Part shown: in pieces, positions 32,723 through 43,209 of the stretch
Layout: each line of letters begins with the position of its first letter
Numbering within the stretch: position 1 is the first letter of the stretch
The notes under the pieces: model-generated
What the model saw: only the letters and a program-made list of their open reading frames with translations
What the model was told of the DNA's origin: nothing
The model's database searches: none
Program-made: the position numbers and the translations under genes
Source of the DNA: Aedes albopictus
Lineage: Eukaryota; Arthropoda; Insecta; Diptera; Culicidae
Length of the DNA: 64,000 nt
Direction: 5' to 3'
Assembly: GCF_035046485.1 (NCBI RefSeq)
Contig: NC_085138.1
Location: forward strand, 10,451,823-10,515,822

Positions 32723-34067
32723 TGCGAAAACGTATGACAAACGGTCGGAAGATGCGTTGTATTCGATTGCGGAGGTTAACATACCGTCTGCGATAACTAT
32801 GAGCGAGGTTATTCGAAGTTCGCAGAATGATCCGGAATTCGAAAAGGTGAAGAAAGCCCTGAATGACGACCAATGGAGTGATTTGAAAGCTTACGCACCA
32901 TTCAAATCCGAGTTGTGCTTTTCGAAAGACCTTCTGCTGCGAAGAGATAAAATCGTCGTCCCTGGTGACCTTCGTGAAGCAGTTGTAAGGTTGTCACACT
33001 CTGGACACCCGGGTAAGGAGAAAATGAAGCGTCGTCTACGAACAGCGGTGTGGTGGCCGGGCTTGGACGCAGATGTCGAGGAGGCATGCAGAAGCTGTGT
33101 CGAGTGTCAGATGGTTGGACCTGTAAACAAGCCGGAGCCCTTACGAATTCGTGAATTACCGTCAGCTCCTTGGGTACATGTTAGTGCAGACTTTTTAGGA
33201 CCTCTTCCAAATGGCAAGTATATTTTCGTACTAGTGGATCTTTACAGCCGGTTCGTGGTTGCTGAGTTTATGAACCGCACTCTGTCTGCAGATGTCATTC
33301 GTGTACTGCGGCAGATTTTCACAAAAATGGGCTTGCCTTTCGTGCTAACAACTGACAACGCTAAAAATTTCTCAAGTCAAGAGCTCAAAGACTACTGCGT
33401 TGATTATGGAATCAAGCTTACTCACACCACGCCATACTGGCCATGTGCTAATGGTGAGGTCGAGAGGCAGAACCGCTCGTTGCTGAAAGTTCTTAAAATA
33501 AGTCAGCAACGGGGTACGAATTTGGAAGAAGCGCTCCAGGAGTACCTTTACTTGTACTCAGTGACGCCACATAGCGTCACAGGAATCTCACCTGCAACAT
33601 TGATGTTTGGGCGTCGATTCAGAGACTTATTTCCCCATGTGCAAGATGAAGCCACGTTCGACGATGAAATGCGAGATAGGGATGCCACTGTCAAGTACCG
33701 TGCAAAGGAATATCGTGACAAGAAAGTAGGAGCGAAGGAAACAACCATCAATGTGGAGGATGAAGTCCTCATGAAGAACATGCAGCCGGCAAACAAACTA
33801 ACACCAACGTTCTTGCCAGTTCCTGCAACTGTGGTCGAGAAAATGGGAAGTATGGCAACAGTGGAGACCCAGAGCGGACAGCGGTTCAAGCGAAATACAT
33901 CACATCTCAAGGCATACCACCCACCTACTGCAGCTGAACCTTTGGACGTTTCGAGATCGGTTTCCGGTGAGCCAGTTGAGGTTGCAGAACCCCTTGACGA
34001 ACATCACCGCCAACCTCGTAGAAGTGTGTCGTTACCTAAGCGTTTTGAAGATTACTGTTTGAGTTAG
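32705..34067 (+). CDS. integrase of the gypsy element (intact domain, in a broken polyprotein)
   Basis: HHCC zinc domain: HSGHPGKEKMKRRL, then C-R-S-C-V-E-C. Catalytic triad: SADFLGP (D), TTDNAKNF (D), NGEVERQN (E). The C-terminal part ends with a GPF-like chromatin segment (VVEKMGSMATVETQ) and RFEDYCLS. The frame is open from 32691, but true integrase sequence begins just after the frameshift near 32705. It would insert the element cDNA. Confidence 0.9.
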
Positions 34068-34114
34068 TTTGAATTCCTTTCATTGTTATTCTTTGTATTA
34101 GAAAAAGAGAGATA

Positions 34115-34247
34115 TGTTATAGTGTTTCACTAAACTTGGCAGCACTGCAACTAATAGATGAAAACGACACCAACATGTAAACAAGAAGAAGAGCATAAAT
34201 AAAAGTACACTTATAAACTCCACACGTGTAGTGTTTCAATCCCAACA
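34115..34247 (+). repeat. 3' LTR
   Basis: Same length as the 5' LTR with two G-to-A differences (CTTGTAAACTCCG in the 5' LTR, CTTATAAACTCCA here). Confidence 0.95.
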
Positions 34248-34252
34248 GTATC

Positions 34253-35052
34253 CACGAAAATTTAAACTGTTTTGTTAAATTAACCATCAAAACAAAGGTA
34301 TTAAAATCCAATAAAATCACGTTATATTCAGAAAAATGAGCTCTTTAGATTAGGCTATAGAAAATAGCAATATTTTATTCGCTAAACAACCCAATTGAAC
34401 CCAAGATTGAACCCCAGCTAGGAAGCATAAATGTGTGGTGTTGTAGGTTCAAAGCTTTTACCATAGATAGAATAGCTTTTACCATCGTTGGTGACGTCAA
34501 ACCCGACATCAACCTATCATTCACCTATTTTTATTTTGGCCACCAAACCCAACTTAGACCCAATAGCTGATCGATGTTAGTCCAACAGTGGCCCAACATT
34601 CGAAAAAAAAATTGACCCGACATTCGACATTTTTTCAGTCTAGCGGAATTTTGCGGGGTTTTTCGTGTTTCGTGCCAAGCTACTCATTCGAGTAACAATT
34701 AATTCAATTGACAAGGATTCGCTTCTCATTTGATAGGTGATTGGATGAAATCGTTTTGAACATAATCAGAAGGAAAAAATGACTGAACAAATTGGTTGGT
34801 TAGTGTTCAAATAAATGAATTGGATTTTTGCAACACTGTTTTAAACCTTGCATTGCGATTTTCGAGGAGTCTTGTGGATTTACATCGAGTATGAACTCCA
34901 AGGGAATTTTCGTGGACTGTTTGGGAATAGCCGTTCACCTTCAAAGGGCGTTTCCATGCGTTGTAGTAAAACCTTCTAACAAAGAATAAAAATATCAAGA
35001 TTAATAATAGATCAAGAATGTCCACTTCGGCGACGAAAAAAAGTTCGACAAC
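34253..35052. other. repeat-derived unassigned sequence
   Basis: 34253-34395 ends TTTATTCGCTAAACAACCCAATT and resembles 45100-45215 (CGCTAAACAGCCCAATC). Together with 29560-29694 it looks like one older element split by the gypsy insertion. The remainder has no recognised feature. Confidence 0.4.
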
Positions 35053-35633
35053 ATGTGTTATTTCATGTCGATTGACAACTTGTTGACATCTTCCTTGCGA
35101 GAGTCATTGCAATTAATTGATAGGGAGGTGTTTGTATCAGGGGGTAGTATCAATGATCCTGACATTCTCACTGAATGTTTCAATGCCGTTCTTTGTGATC
35201 TGCATGAAACGTTTGTGCCTTTACGCTCTGTTGCTCAATACCGTAAATCTAATCCGTGGTTCAATAACAGCATTGCGAAAGCTATAGTGGACAGGGATTT
35301 AGCATTTAAACAATGGAAAACATCATCAAACGACGTAGATCATGCTCTTTATAGAAGACTGCGAAATAGAGTGAACTACCTTATACAGAAGTCAAAAACT
35401 GATTACTACAGTTCACAAATCAACACTGATTTACCTCCAAAGCTACTTTGGAAACGATTGAAACATGCTGGAATAAATAATTCCAAAGACTCGTGTAACA
35501 ATGTTGATGCAAATGATGTAAATACTGTTTTCTCCGAATCATTTAACTAAAGCAATTCTTTCAGACCTGTTCATCGAAATCAAGAACTCCTTGCATTTAA
35601 TTTCAATGCTGTTGATGAAGTCCAAGTTATTAA

Positions 35634-35834
35634 GGTGAATATATGACGAAGCCACAACTCGAATTTTCAAGAGCACAAATCTGAAGAACCGAATGTCGGT
35701 TTGCGCTGAAAAGTTGATCGAATGGTCACCACCAGGGGGTAATCAATCGATCAACTTTTCAGTTTAAACCGACATTCGGTTCTTCAGATTTGTGCTTTCG
35801 AAAATTCGAGGTGTGGCTTCGTTATATATTCACC
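35634..35834. mobile_element. 201-bp hairpin MITE flanked by TTAA, copy 1
   Basis: Ends GGTGAATATATGACGAAGCC / inverted ATATATTCACC, flanked by TTAA at 35630-35633 and 35835-35838. A long hairpin includes GAGCACAAATCTGAAGAACC. A second, shorter copy lies at 60390-60520. TTAA flanks suggest a piggyBac-type origin (inference). Confidence 0.75.
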
Positions 35835-35954
35835 TTAATGCTTTGTTTGACATCAAATCTGATGCCGTAGGCCTTGATAATGTATCACTTAAATTCCTAA
35901 AAATGTGTATCCCATGCATACTTCCATTGATAGTACACATGTTCAATACAATTG

Positions 35955-36300
35955 GCTTCTTTAACGGTGTTGAGATAATTGGATATTCTCAATCTGCATG
36001 TCAAGCTGAGCCGAAATCCAAATTTTCATGAATTTTGGAGCTCGGGAACCTATTTAAAAATCAATTTGAAGTTTGTATGGGAGCGATTTGCCGAATCACC
36101 CCTCGGCGCAGTTTGTACAAGGCGGAGCTGTCAAACAGTTGCCCAACTGTCAAAAAGTGGTTTCAAAAAATCTCTTTGAAATTGATTTTAGGTGCCAAAA
36201 TAAAGTTGTAAAAATTTAAAAAAAATCATAGTGGCTCAGAAAAAGGTACTCTTTCGTATAGAATTGCAAAATCGATACATTTTTCAAAATTTAAAAACCC
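35955..36300 (+). mobile_element. 346-bp dispersed element, copy 2
   Basis: Flanked by AATTG (35950-35954 and 36301-36305). Removing it and one AATTG restores the RT frame (M-F-N-T-I-V-T-S-R-R). This gives exact limits and shows a 5-bp target duplication. It matches 16847-17195. Confidence 0.8.
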
Positions 36301-37840
36301 AATTGTTACAAGTAGACGGTTTCCCAAATGCTGGAAAGAAGCAAAGGTTATCCCCATTAAGAAAAAAAACCCTCTTTGAACTCCATTCGAAATTTACGTC
36401 CCATTAGCATTTTGAGTGCCCTGTCTAAGGTCTTCGAACTTCTGCTCAAAAAACAAATATGTAAATATGTTGATGAATTTAACCTTTTAACGCAATTTCA
36501 ATCAGGTTATAGGTCTAAACATAGTACGAAAACAGCTATGATGAAAGTTTTTGGCGACATTGGGGTAGTACTAGACAAAGGAAAACCAGTAGTATTAGTT
36601 TTGCTAGATTTTTCAAACGCATTCGACACGATTTGCTATTCAAAGCTTTGCACCAAACTTCAGAATAAATTTGGATTTTCTTTTGAAGCTACACAACTGA
36701 TTTACTCTTATCTAACTGAATGCACTCAATGTGTATACAATAATAGAAGTTATTCTAGTTTTAACCCGATAACGTCTGGAGTTCCTCAGGGGTCTATACT
36801 AGGACCCATTTTCTTCGCTTTATACATTAATGATTTGCCCAACGTGTTGAAATATTGCAAAGTTCACATATATGCTGATGATGTTCAACTCTATTTTGAT
36901 TGTTCAGATCATGAATTGAATACCATTTCTAGATACGTCAATGAAGACTTGGCCAGGATACTTGATTGGTCCACAAGAAATCAACTATCGATAAACGTAG
37001 AAAAGACGCACGCAATGTACTTGACCACAACCCGTGCTGAGAGTTTTCCAATGCTGTCTTTAAATGGGAATTCTTTAATATACGTGGAGAAAGCCTCTAG
37101 CCTCGGTTACACGTTGAAAAATGATTTTAGTTGGGATGATTACATTCTTCAACAGTGTGGAAAAATTTATGGCAAGTTGAAAACTTTGCAACTTACTGCA
37201 CATTTTCTTACCTCTGAAATTAAATTGAAATTATTTAAAGCCTTGATTTTTCCGTTTTTTTATTGCATGTGATTTTTTGTTACCTCAAGCTTCGGCAAAC
37301 TCGATGAATAAACTCCGTGTAGCCTTGAATGCCTGTGTGAGATACGTTTTCAATCTTAGGCGTTTCGATCATGTTTCACACTTGCAATGTAAATTAATAG
37401 GATGTTCTTACGAAAACTTTGCCAAACTTCGAGCATGTGTTATAATTCATAGCATTATAGCACATAAAGAACCTGATTATTTACACAGTAAATTGACTTT
37501 TAGTAGAAGTGGGAGATGTATTAAATTTATCTTGCCTCGGCACCTATCGTCTAAGTATGGAAATTCATTTTTTGTAAGAGGTGTTGCGTATTGGAACTCG
37601 TTACCAAATGAACTAACTGTTGAATCATCAGGGATGGGATTTAGACGGAAATGTTTTGAGCACTTTAGTTAAAGATACTTATTATGTTATTATACAAGAC
37701 AACTTAACTAAGCTATGATTCTGTAAGGTCGAATGTGAATAGTTGCACTTATTCTACACAAAATCAATGAAACATAAAAAAGACGTTAGGTCTTAAGTTA
37801 CTTATTTGAATAAATAAAATGAATGAATGAATGAATATAC

Positions 37841-38170
37841 CAGCCGTTGCAGTTATCGAATTTCGTTCGCTAAGTGACAAGTAAACAAGTTGCAGTTATC
37901 GAACGTCTACTGTAGTACAATGCAGAGGGGAGACACTAGTTTTGCAAAGCTGAAACATCCCAAAAAAGCCACGAAAGTTTTACTTTTCTTTGGATATTTC
38001 GGCTTGGCAAAATTAGTATAATCACCAAACGATATGTCGCAAGACAGAGTTCATAAAAAAAATCGCGAAATGGCCACTTCCCCGGGGCATTTGATAGTGG
38101 CCAATATGTCCAGAAAGTCTCTAAATGGCTTCTGGAGTTCTTGTTTCTTCATGAAGATTGATATCACAGC
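37841..38170. other. no recognised feature
   Basis: The only structure seen is a direct repeat of GTTGCAGTTATCGAA (37852, 37891). Confidence 0.4.
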
Positions 38171-38708
38171 CCAACATTTTTTTTGTCTCACGAGCAAACT
38201 TATGTGTCTCTGACAGATTTTGGGCGGCTGAATCCGAATCCGGGCTCAGATTTACTCCAGCACGTCACAATGTTGAGCTATACCTCAGTTTATTTATAGG
38301 AAAAAATGTGTGATTTTGGCCTTTTTTGACTGCAAGTCATAAAGCATGGAAATATTTTTTTAAGCAATCAAAGTGTTAATTGGCCAATTAACAACTAAGT
38401 TAACGATTTATGCCAAATATTTCGTTTAATCAAGTCAAATTTGATATTTTTTAGCATTTTATGGTAGATACAATATTTGCCATACAAGTAAGCCTCCGAA
38501 ACTTACATGCAAGTTCAGTGCCCAACTTAAAATGCATAGAACTATAAAATTTGATTTGATAAAACGAAATATTTGGCATAGACCGTTAATTAAGGTGTTG
38601 ATTGACCAATTCATACTTTGATGGCTTTAAAAAATAATTTCCATGCTTAAAGGCTTGCATTCAAAAATGTCCGAAATCACACATTTTGCCCTATAAATTG
38701 AGGTATAG

Positions 38709-38885
38709 CCAAGGGGAATGACATATCCTTTACCAACCGGAATATCCGCATTTATCCGTATCTAACCGTCGTTAACCGCGTCTAACTGCTGCTCACTTAG
38801 CAGCTCGCTTAGCAACGGTTATCGACGGTTAGAAACGGATAAATGCGGATATTCCGGTTAGAAAAGGATATGTCATTCCCCTTGG
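38709..38885. mobile_element. 177-bp hairpin MITE, CCAAGGGGAATGAC ends
   Basis: TIR CCAAGGGGAATGACATATCC and its complement. GTATAG is duplicated at 38703-38708 and 38886-38891. Almost the whole element folds on itself (CGGAATATCCGCATTTATCC pairs with its copy). Confidence 0.8.
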
Positions 38886-38906
38886 GTATAGCTCAACATT
38901 GTGACG

Positions 38907-38975
38907 TTGATTGATTGATTTGTCTTTATTTAAGAGACTTTCAGCCCTTGGCTGGTTCGTCTCTACATTGTGACG
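38907..38975 (-). mobile_element. 3'-end fragment of a non-LTR retroposon
   Basis: On the - strand: GAGACGAACCAGCCAAGGGC, then TGAAAGTCTCTTAAATAAAG and a (CAAT)n tail. ACATTGTGACG is duplicated at 38896-38906 and 38965-38975. A related 3' end is at 46435-46490. Confidence 0.75.
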
Positions 38976-39065
38976 TGCTGGAGCAAATCTAGGCCCGGAT
39001 TCAGATTCAGTGGCCCAAAATCTGTCAGAGACACATAAATTTGCTTTTGAGACAGACGAAAAGTT

Positions 39066-39662
39066 AATTTTTGTTTCGTTGTGTATACTGCATGTGAAGA
39101 TTTAGCCAGTGCTGAAAATGCTGGCTGAATTCAGAAGGTGAACTGAAAAATATGGTATATGAAAAACTTGTGCGGCTAGACCAGTTCTACAAGAAAGTCA
39201 AGAAAAAACTCAATTTTCAATATTTAAGGTAAATGTTATGAACTACCTTCGAAAATGCCATCATCATCATGAATATCAAATGGCATTTTTCGAAGATAGT
39301 CGATGACATTGACCTTGAAAATTAAAATAAGAGCATTTTTTCCGTTACTCTTGACAAGCCGCAAAAGTTTTTCATAGGGTACGAGCACCGGTTTTGGCCA
39401 TATTCTTAACTAAGGTTTCTATTTTGGCCAATCACGTGTATTTCTTACGGGAGTGGCCAAATTAGAAGCACCCTGGCCAAAATATAGACATATGGGATCC
39501 AATTTTTAAAGAAACAATATTTTTTTCTTGCATTTTTTTACTAAAAAGCTTTGGTTTTACAGCATTAATCATCATATTCTATTAGGATCTAGTAGTAAAA
39601 AATAAATTTATGCTGATTAAAGTCGCAACAGGCTGAATAGCGCACTATGGCCAAAACGCCGA
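39066..39662. other. short hairpin and TTGGCCA-rich stretch
   Basis: About 39240-39300 contains inverted CTTCGAAAATGCCAT / ATGGCATTTTTCGAAG. From 39390 on, TTTTGGCCA-type motifs recur in both orientations, suggesting an old MITE. No gene. Confidence 0.45.
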
Positions 39663-39787
39663 ATTGACCAAAATCGATGCTTCTACCCTATTGCATATTT
39701 TTCAGTTCAGCTTCTGAAATAAGATGTAGGTGGTTGAATCTAGATATGTCGAAGTGATATTTTCAGCATTGGTTAGAATGTGGCCAC
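39663..39787 (+). repeat. 125-bp flanking duplication, left copy
   Basis: Runs from ATTGACCAAAATCGATGC to GTTAGAATGTGGCCAC. It directly abuts the left LTR and is identical by eye to 45866-45990, which abuts the right LTR. Confidence 0.95.
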
Positions 39788-40426
39788 TGTAGGATAAGAG
39801 ATTGGATATGGGATAATATAAAAAAAATAACGGTATTGAATAATATAAGAATTGTAGGATTAAATATTGATACGGAAGAGAAAGAAAAAAAAACATCGAA
39901 ATAAAACAACATGAACACCCCTATTACGTACTAGCGAGGTCACTCACTGCTTCATAGACCACCTCACGGCGAAATTCTATCTCTTTCGCTCTTTCAGAGA
40001 GTTTGAAAACAACAGGACCAGTACCTGTCAAATTTGACAGGTGTTGGTCCTGTTGTTTTCTAATTTCCCGTAGGAGCGAAAGAGAGCAATTTATTAATGA
40101 CGTCACCGTGCAATGGAGTATAGTATGATCGACTGTATCGACTGAATCGAGAAAAAAACGTGGCAACGTGGGAGCGTGCCTCACGCAAACTGTGCGCCGA
40201 GCTATATGCGAGTCAGTTGATAGACTGAAGCAAACGACGACGGACAAGCTGACTTCGCTCCGACGATAGGCAAGCGGGTGGAGCCGCTTTCTGCAGGTCG
40301 GAGCATTGAAGATCGGCAACGGCAGCCATACCGGCAGTTTACCGGCAGCGAGGATTTTGGAATTTCCTCATTGTGGCTGTTTGAAGGTGTGGACGGGTGA
40401 CAGAGTTGGTAGCTCTGGTCACGACA
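39788..40426 (+). repeat. left LTR with a MITE insertion
   Basis: 639 bp, of which 166 bp is the MITE at 39958-40119 plus duplicated ATAG. The strand of the element follows from primer site and purine tract positions. Confidence 0.9.
39958..40119. mobile_element. 162-bp MITE absent from the other LTR
   Basis: Flanked by ATAG at 39954-39957 and 40120-40123. The right LTR at about 45560 shows the empty site (CTTCATAGTATGATC). The centre is a strong hairpin (AAAACAACAGGACCAGTACC / complement around ACCTGTCAAATTTGACAGGT). CTCTTTCGCTC also recurs inverted. Confidence 0.9.
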
Positions 40427-40464
40427 ATTGGCGCAGCAATCTCCCGGAAGAAAGTGAAGTGAGT

Positions 40465-41345
40465 GTGAAGAAAAGTTTTTAATTGAAAGCAGGCTGGCGG
40501 GCAGGACAGCTTTGCTCCTCTTCTGCAGTAATCTGGCGAGAAAAAGGACAGATTACCGGCATGTAGAGGAATAGTGGAAGCAATCTGGCGTAAAGGACTG
40601 ATTTGCTTGGTTAAAATAAAAGAAGACAATGGCAAACTGGCGTGTGAAAAGGACAGTTTTGCTCTTCTTCTGCAGTAGTCTGGCGAGAAAAAGGACAGAT
40701 TTTCTGCATGTAGAAAAATAACGAAAGCAATCTGGCGTGAAGGGACTGATTTGCTTGGTTAAAATGGAAGAAGAAAATGGCAGGCTGGCGTGTGAAAAGG
40801 ACAGTTTTGCCAAAATCGAATATAACTAGCAAACTGGCGTGTGAAAAGAACAGTTTTGCTCTTCTGGAGTAATCTGGCGAGAAAAAAGGACAGGTTTCTT
40901 GCATGTTTACATAGTTGACAAAATGGCAAACTGGTGCGTGTAAAGGACAGTTTGCCGGACAAATGGAAATGGCAATCAGAGCAGATTACCGAAACTCAGA
41001 TGGATAGATTTGCCATGCGATGATTAACCTACAGTTGACAGTTGAATTCGAATAACAGATTAAATTAGAAAAGCTGAAAAGCTATTAGCAAGCTGATGCT
41101 AAAAAAAAGGACTGTTTTGCTTAAAATTGAAAGAGAAATCTGATGTAAGTGGGTGAAGATTTGAGCAGGCTGGCGCAAAAAAAAAGGATAGTCTTGCTAG
41201 TATAGGATGAACGAAATAAAAATGGCAATTGAGTGGAAACAGGACAGACTTGTAAAAGTGAATTTAAAAGGAAGCAAAATAGCGTTTGAATGCGAGATTG
41301 ACAGATTGAAAAAGTAATGGAGAAACTGGCAAGCAAAAAAAAAAA
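40465..41345 (+). repeat. diverged tandem repeats inside the non-coding LTR element
   Basis: The motifs CTGGCGTGTGAAAAGGACAG-TTTTGC and AATCTGGCG-N-AAAGGAC recur about a dozen times. Two about 170-bp blocks (near 40570 and 40730) are near copies (GGACTGATTTGCTTGGTTAA). Function unknown. Confidence 0.75.
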
Positions 41346-43207
41346 ACAGGAAGATCAGATATGAAGTGCTGTAGTGGTAAGACAGAAGATCGTGACGCCG
41401 AAGGTCCTGGTATCAAATCTGGATCTAGGACAAACTGCCAAGCAGAAAAAAAAAAACAGGAAGTGCTCAGTCTCCAAATAATCTAATCTGGCAAGGAAAT
41501 AAGATGGCGTAATAAGGTCAGATTGGCATTTGTTAGTTATATGCAAATAATGAGGGGAATTGTTGTCACTGAGAATTTTCAATAGCAAAGAAGATTGTAC
41601 CCGTGATTGTACCGCAACTCCCAGTTATGCTTCTGATGAGCTCATAAATTGATTACAGAGATCAACTAAACTTTAAGTTGCTTGATTTATTTGTCAATGA
41701 TATCGAAATGTAAATATGTTTTCAGAGATTGAATTTTGTTAACACAGATTTATGGAACTGAAATTTGTTAAAAAAATGTTATAGTTGGATCTCTTTTGGA
41801 ATAATGGTAATATCGAGAAGGTGTTACGTTTGGTAAATTGTTTAGGAGTCTGGCAAGCTCTTTCCAATTTAACATGAACTTAATAAGGTGATTGGAACAC
41901 TGATGTTGATACAGTTGTTTTATTGTTTTATGCTTAAGAGAGCCTGATAGAATACTATACTATAAAGCGTGCTCGAGATCTAAATTTACATAATAAGAAT
42001 GGTAGTTTAGGAATGAGTTACTATGACAGCAAGCTGGCGTGAAAAATGACTGCTTTGCTTTCGAAAAATAAAAGCAATCAGGTGTGTGAAGATAACTGAA
42101 TTTACTGAAAGACATGCGTTTGAAACAGCAGCTTCTGAAAACAAAAAGTGTTTTTACTAGTTTGTGATGGAGAATGATTTTTGGAAGGAACTATAAGCGC
42201 TGTTTGCAGATCAGAAGGAATTTCTCAGCCTATCTTGATGCATGGGAAATTCTTTGCCTGATTCGCTCAAGAAACCGGGTTTTCTTCGATCGCAGTACGC
42301 AGTAGCGAAGAAATGACAGTTCAAATGGCAGTCACCGAAGAAAGTTTCTGCCAGAAATCACTCTAGAAGTTTCTTGAGCGATTACTTTCGAACTCGAAAC
42401 TGCGCTATAGAAAGGGAAGATCATAAAAAAGACAGGTGTGCTAGACGTAAGTATGCTATGAGTTTCCGAAGCGTACGACTATGGGGTAAATAGCATAAGT
42501 ATTAGTTCAGTAAGGTGAATGAATTAATGATAGGCTTTCTAAGAGCAATGAGTACCGAACTGCAAGAAGGATGTTATTCTAAAATTTGAAAAAGGGGAAA
42601 TGAATGAAACAGATCAATGACTGAAGGAAACATTCTGGGCACCGTGCGGTGGAGATACAAAGGCTAAGAAAACTTTGTAAATCATTAGGCGGAGTCGTAA
42701 AACATATAAACATCTGGATATAAAGAAAGAAAATATTTCATAGCTTGATAGAAACTTTTGGGGTCTAGTAAGCTCCAACCTAGATGGTGATTTTATATTG
42801 ATATTATTTTGTGATAACTCTGCTTGACGGAATATACTAGAGCCTGGAAAACTCTAACCGAAAGCAGGACCACATTAAGGTGTAGTAGAACAGGAAATAG
42901 AACAAACTGAATAATTCAATGAAAGTTGTGTTGTTTTGATATCTAGAGTCAACATTATAGACTATAACACACAAAAATGTAATCAAACCCCCTTTGTGAT
43001 AGTAAACATGCTGGGTTGTCAATTTGTAGTGAAACATGAAGGAAAGATAGAATCAGTGCAAATTTGGAGTTTATGGTTTTAACGGTTTCAACTAAGATCC
43101 AGTGCGTGGTGGTTATGGATTCAGAAAGTGTGGAAGTGGTGGAAAAGTCACATATTTACTAGTAGATTCGAAACTAGTCTTGGTAATGAAAACATTATAA
43201 TTGGAAA
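41346..43207. other. internal LTR-element sequence, no gene recognised
   Basis: AT-rich. A short inverted pair CTCAAGAAACCGGG / TTTCTTGAGCGA (42265-42395) may mark a small MITE. No conserved motifs were seen. Confidence 0.4.
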
Positions 43208-43209
43208 TA

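Larger units (their letters stand above)
29700..34247 (+). mobile_element. complete Ty3/gypsy retrotransposon with 133-bp LTRs
   Basis: LTRs lie at 29700-29832 and 34115-34247 (TGTTATAG...CCCAACA) and differ by only two transitions. The target duplication GTATC is at 29695-29699 and 34248-34252. A TGGCGACTAAAGAT primer-binding-like site follows the left LTR after TTTT. A purine run AGAAAAAGAGAGATA precedes the right one. Coding order is Gag, protease, RT, RNase H, integrase. It is young but already broken by an early stop, a MITE insertion and two frameshifts. Confidence 0.95.
35053..37840 (+). pseudogene. CR1/L2-like non-LTR retrotransposon, 5' truncated, with two MITE insertions
   Basis: 35053-35550 encodes the linker between endonuclease and RT (NPWFNNSIAKAIVDRDLAFK). 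RT follows at 35840-35954 (KSDAVGLDNVSLKFLKMCIP) and 36305-37272 (LRPISILSALSKVFE, LLDFSNAFDTI, SGVPQGSILGPIFFALYIND, IYADDVQLYFD). The C-terminal part is at 37277-37672. The catalytic YADD is present, but stops near 35550, 36378 and 37272 make it inactive. The 3' end finishes in AAATAAAATGAATGAATGAATG, a short tandem tail as in CR1/L2 elements. Clade assignment is tentative. Confidence 0.8.
38175..39065. mobile_element. foldback element with two nested insertions
   Basis: Inverted arms share GTCTCACGAGCAAACTTATG / CATAAATTTGCTTTTGAGAC, GTGTCTCTGACAGATTTTGG, GCACGTCACAATGTTGAGCT and CCAAATATTTCGTTTAATCA. The right arm is interrupted at 38709-38885 and 38907-38975. Confidence 0.7.
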
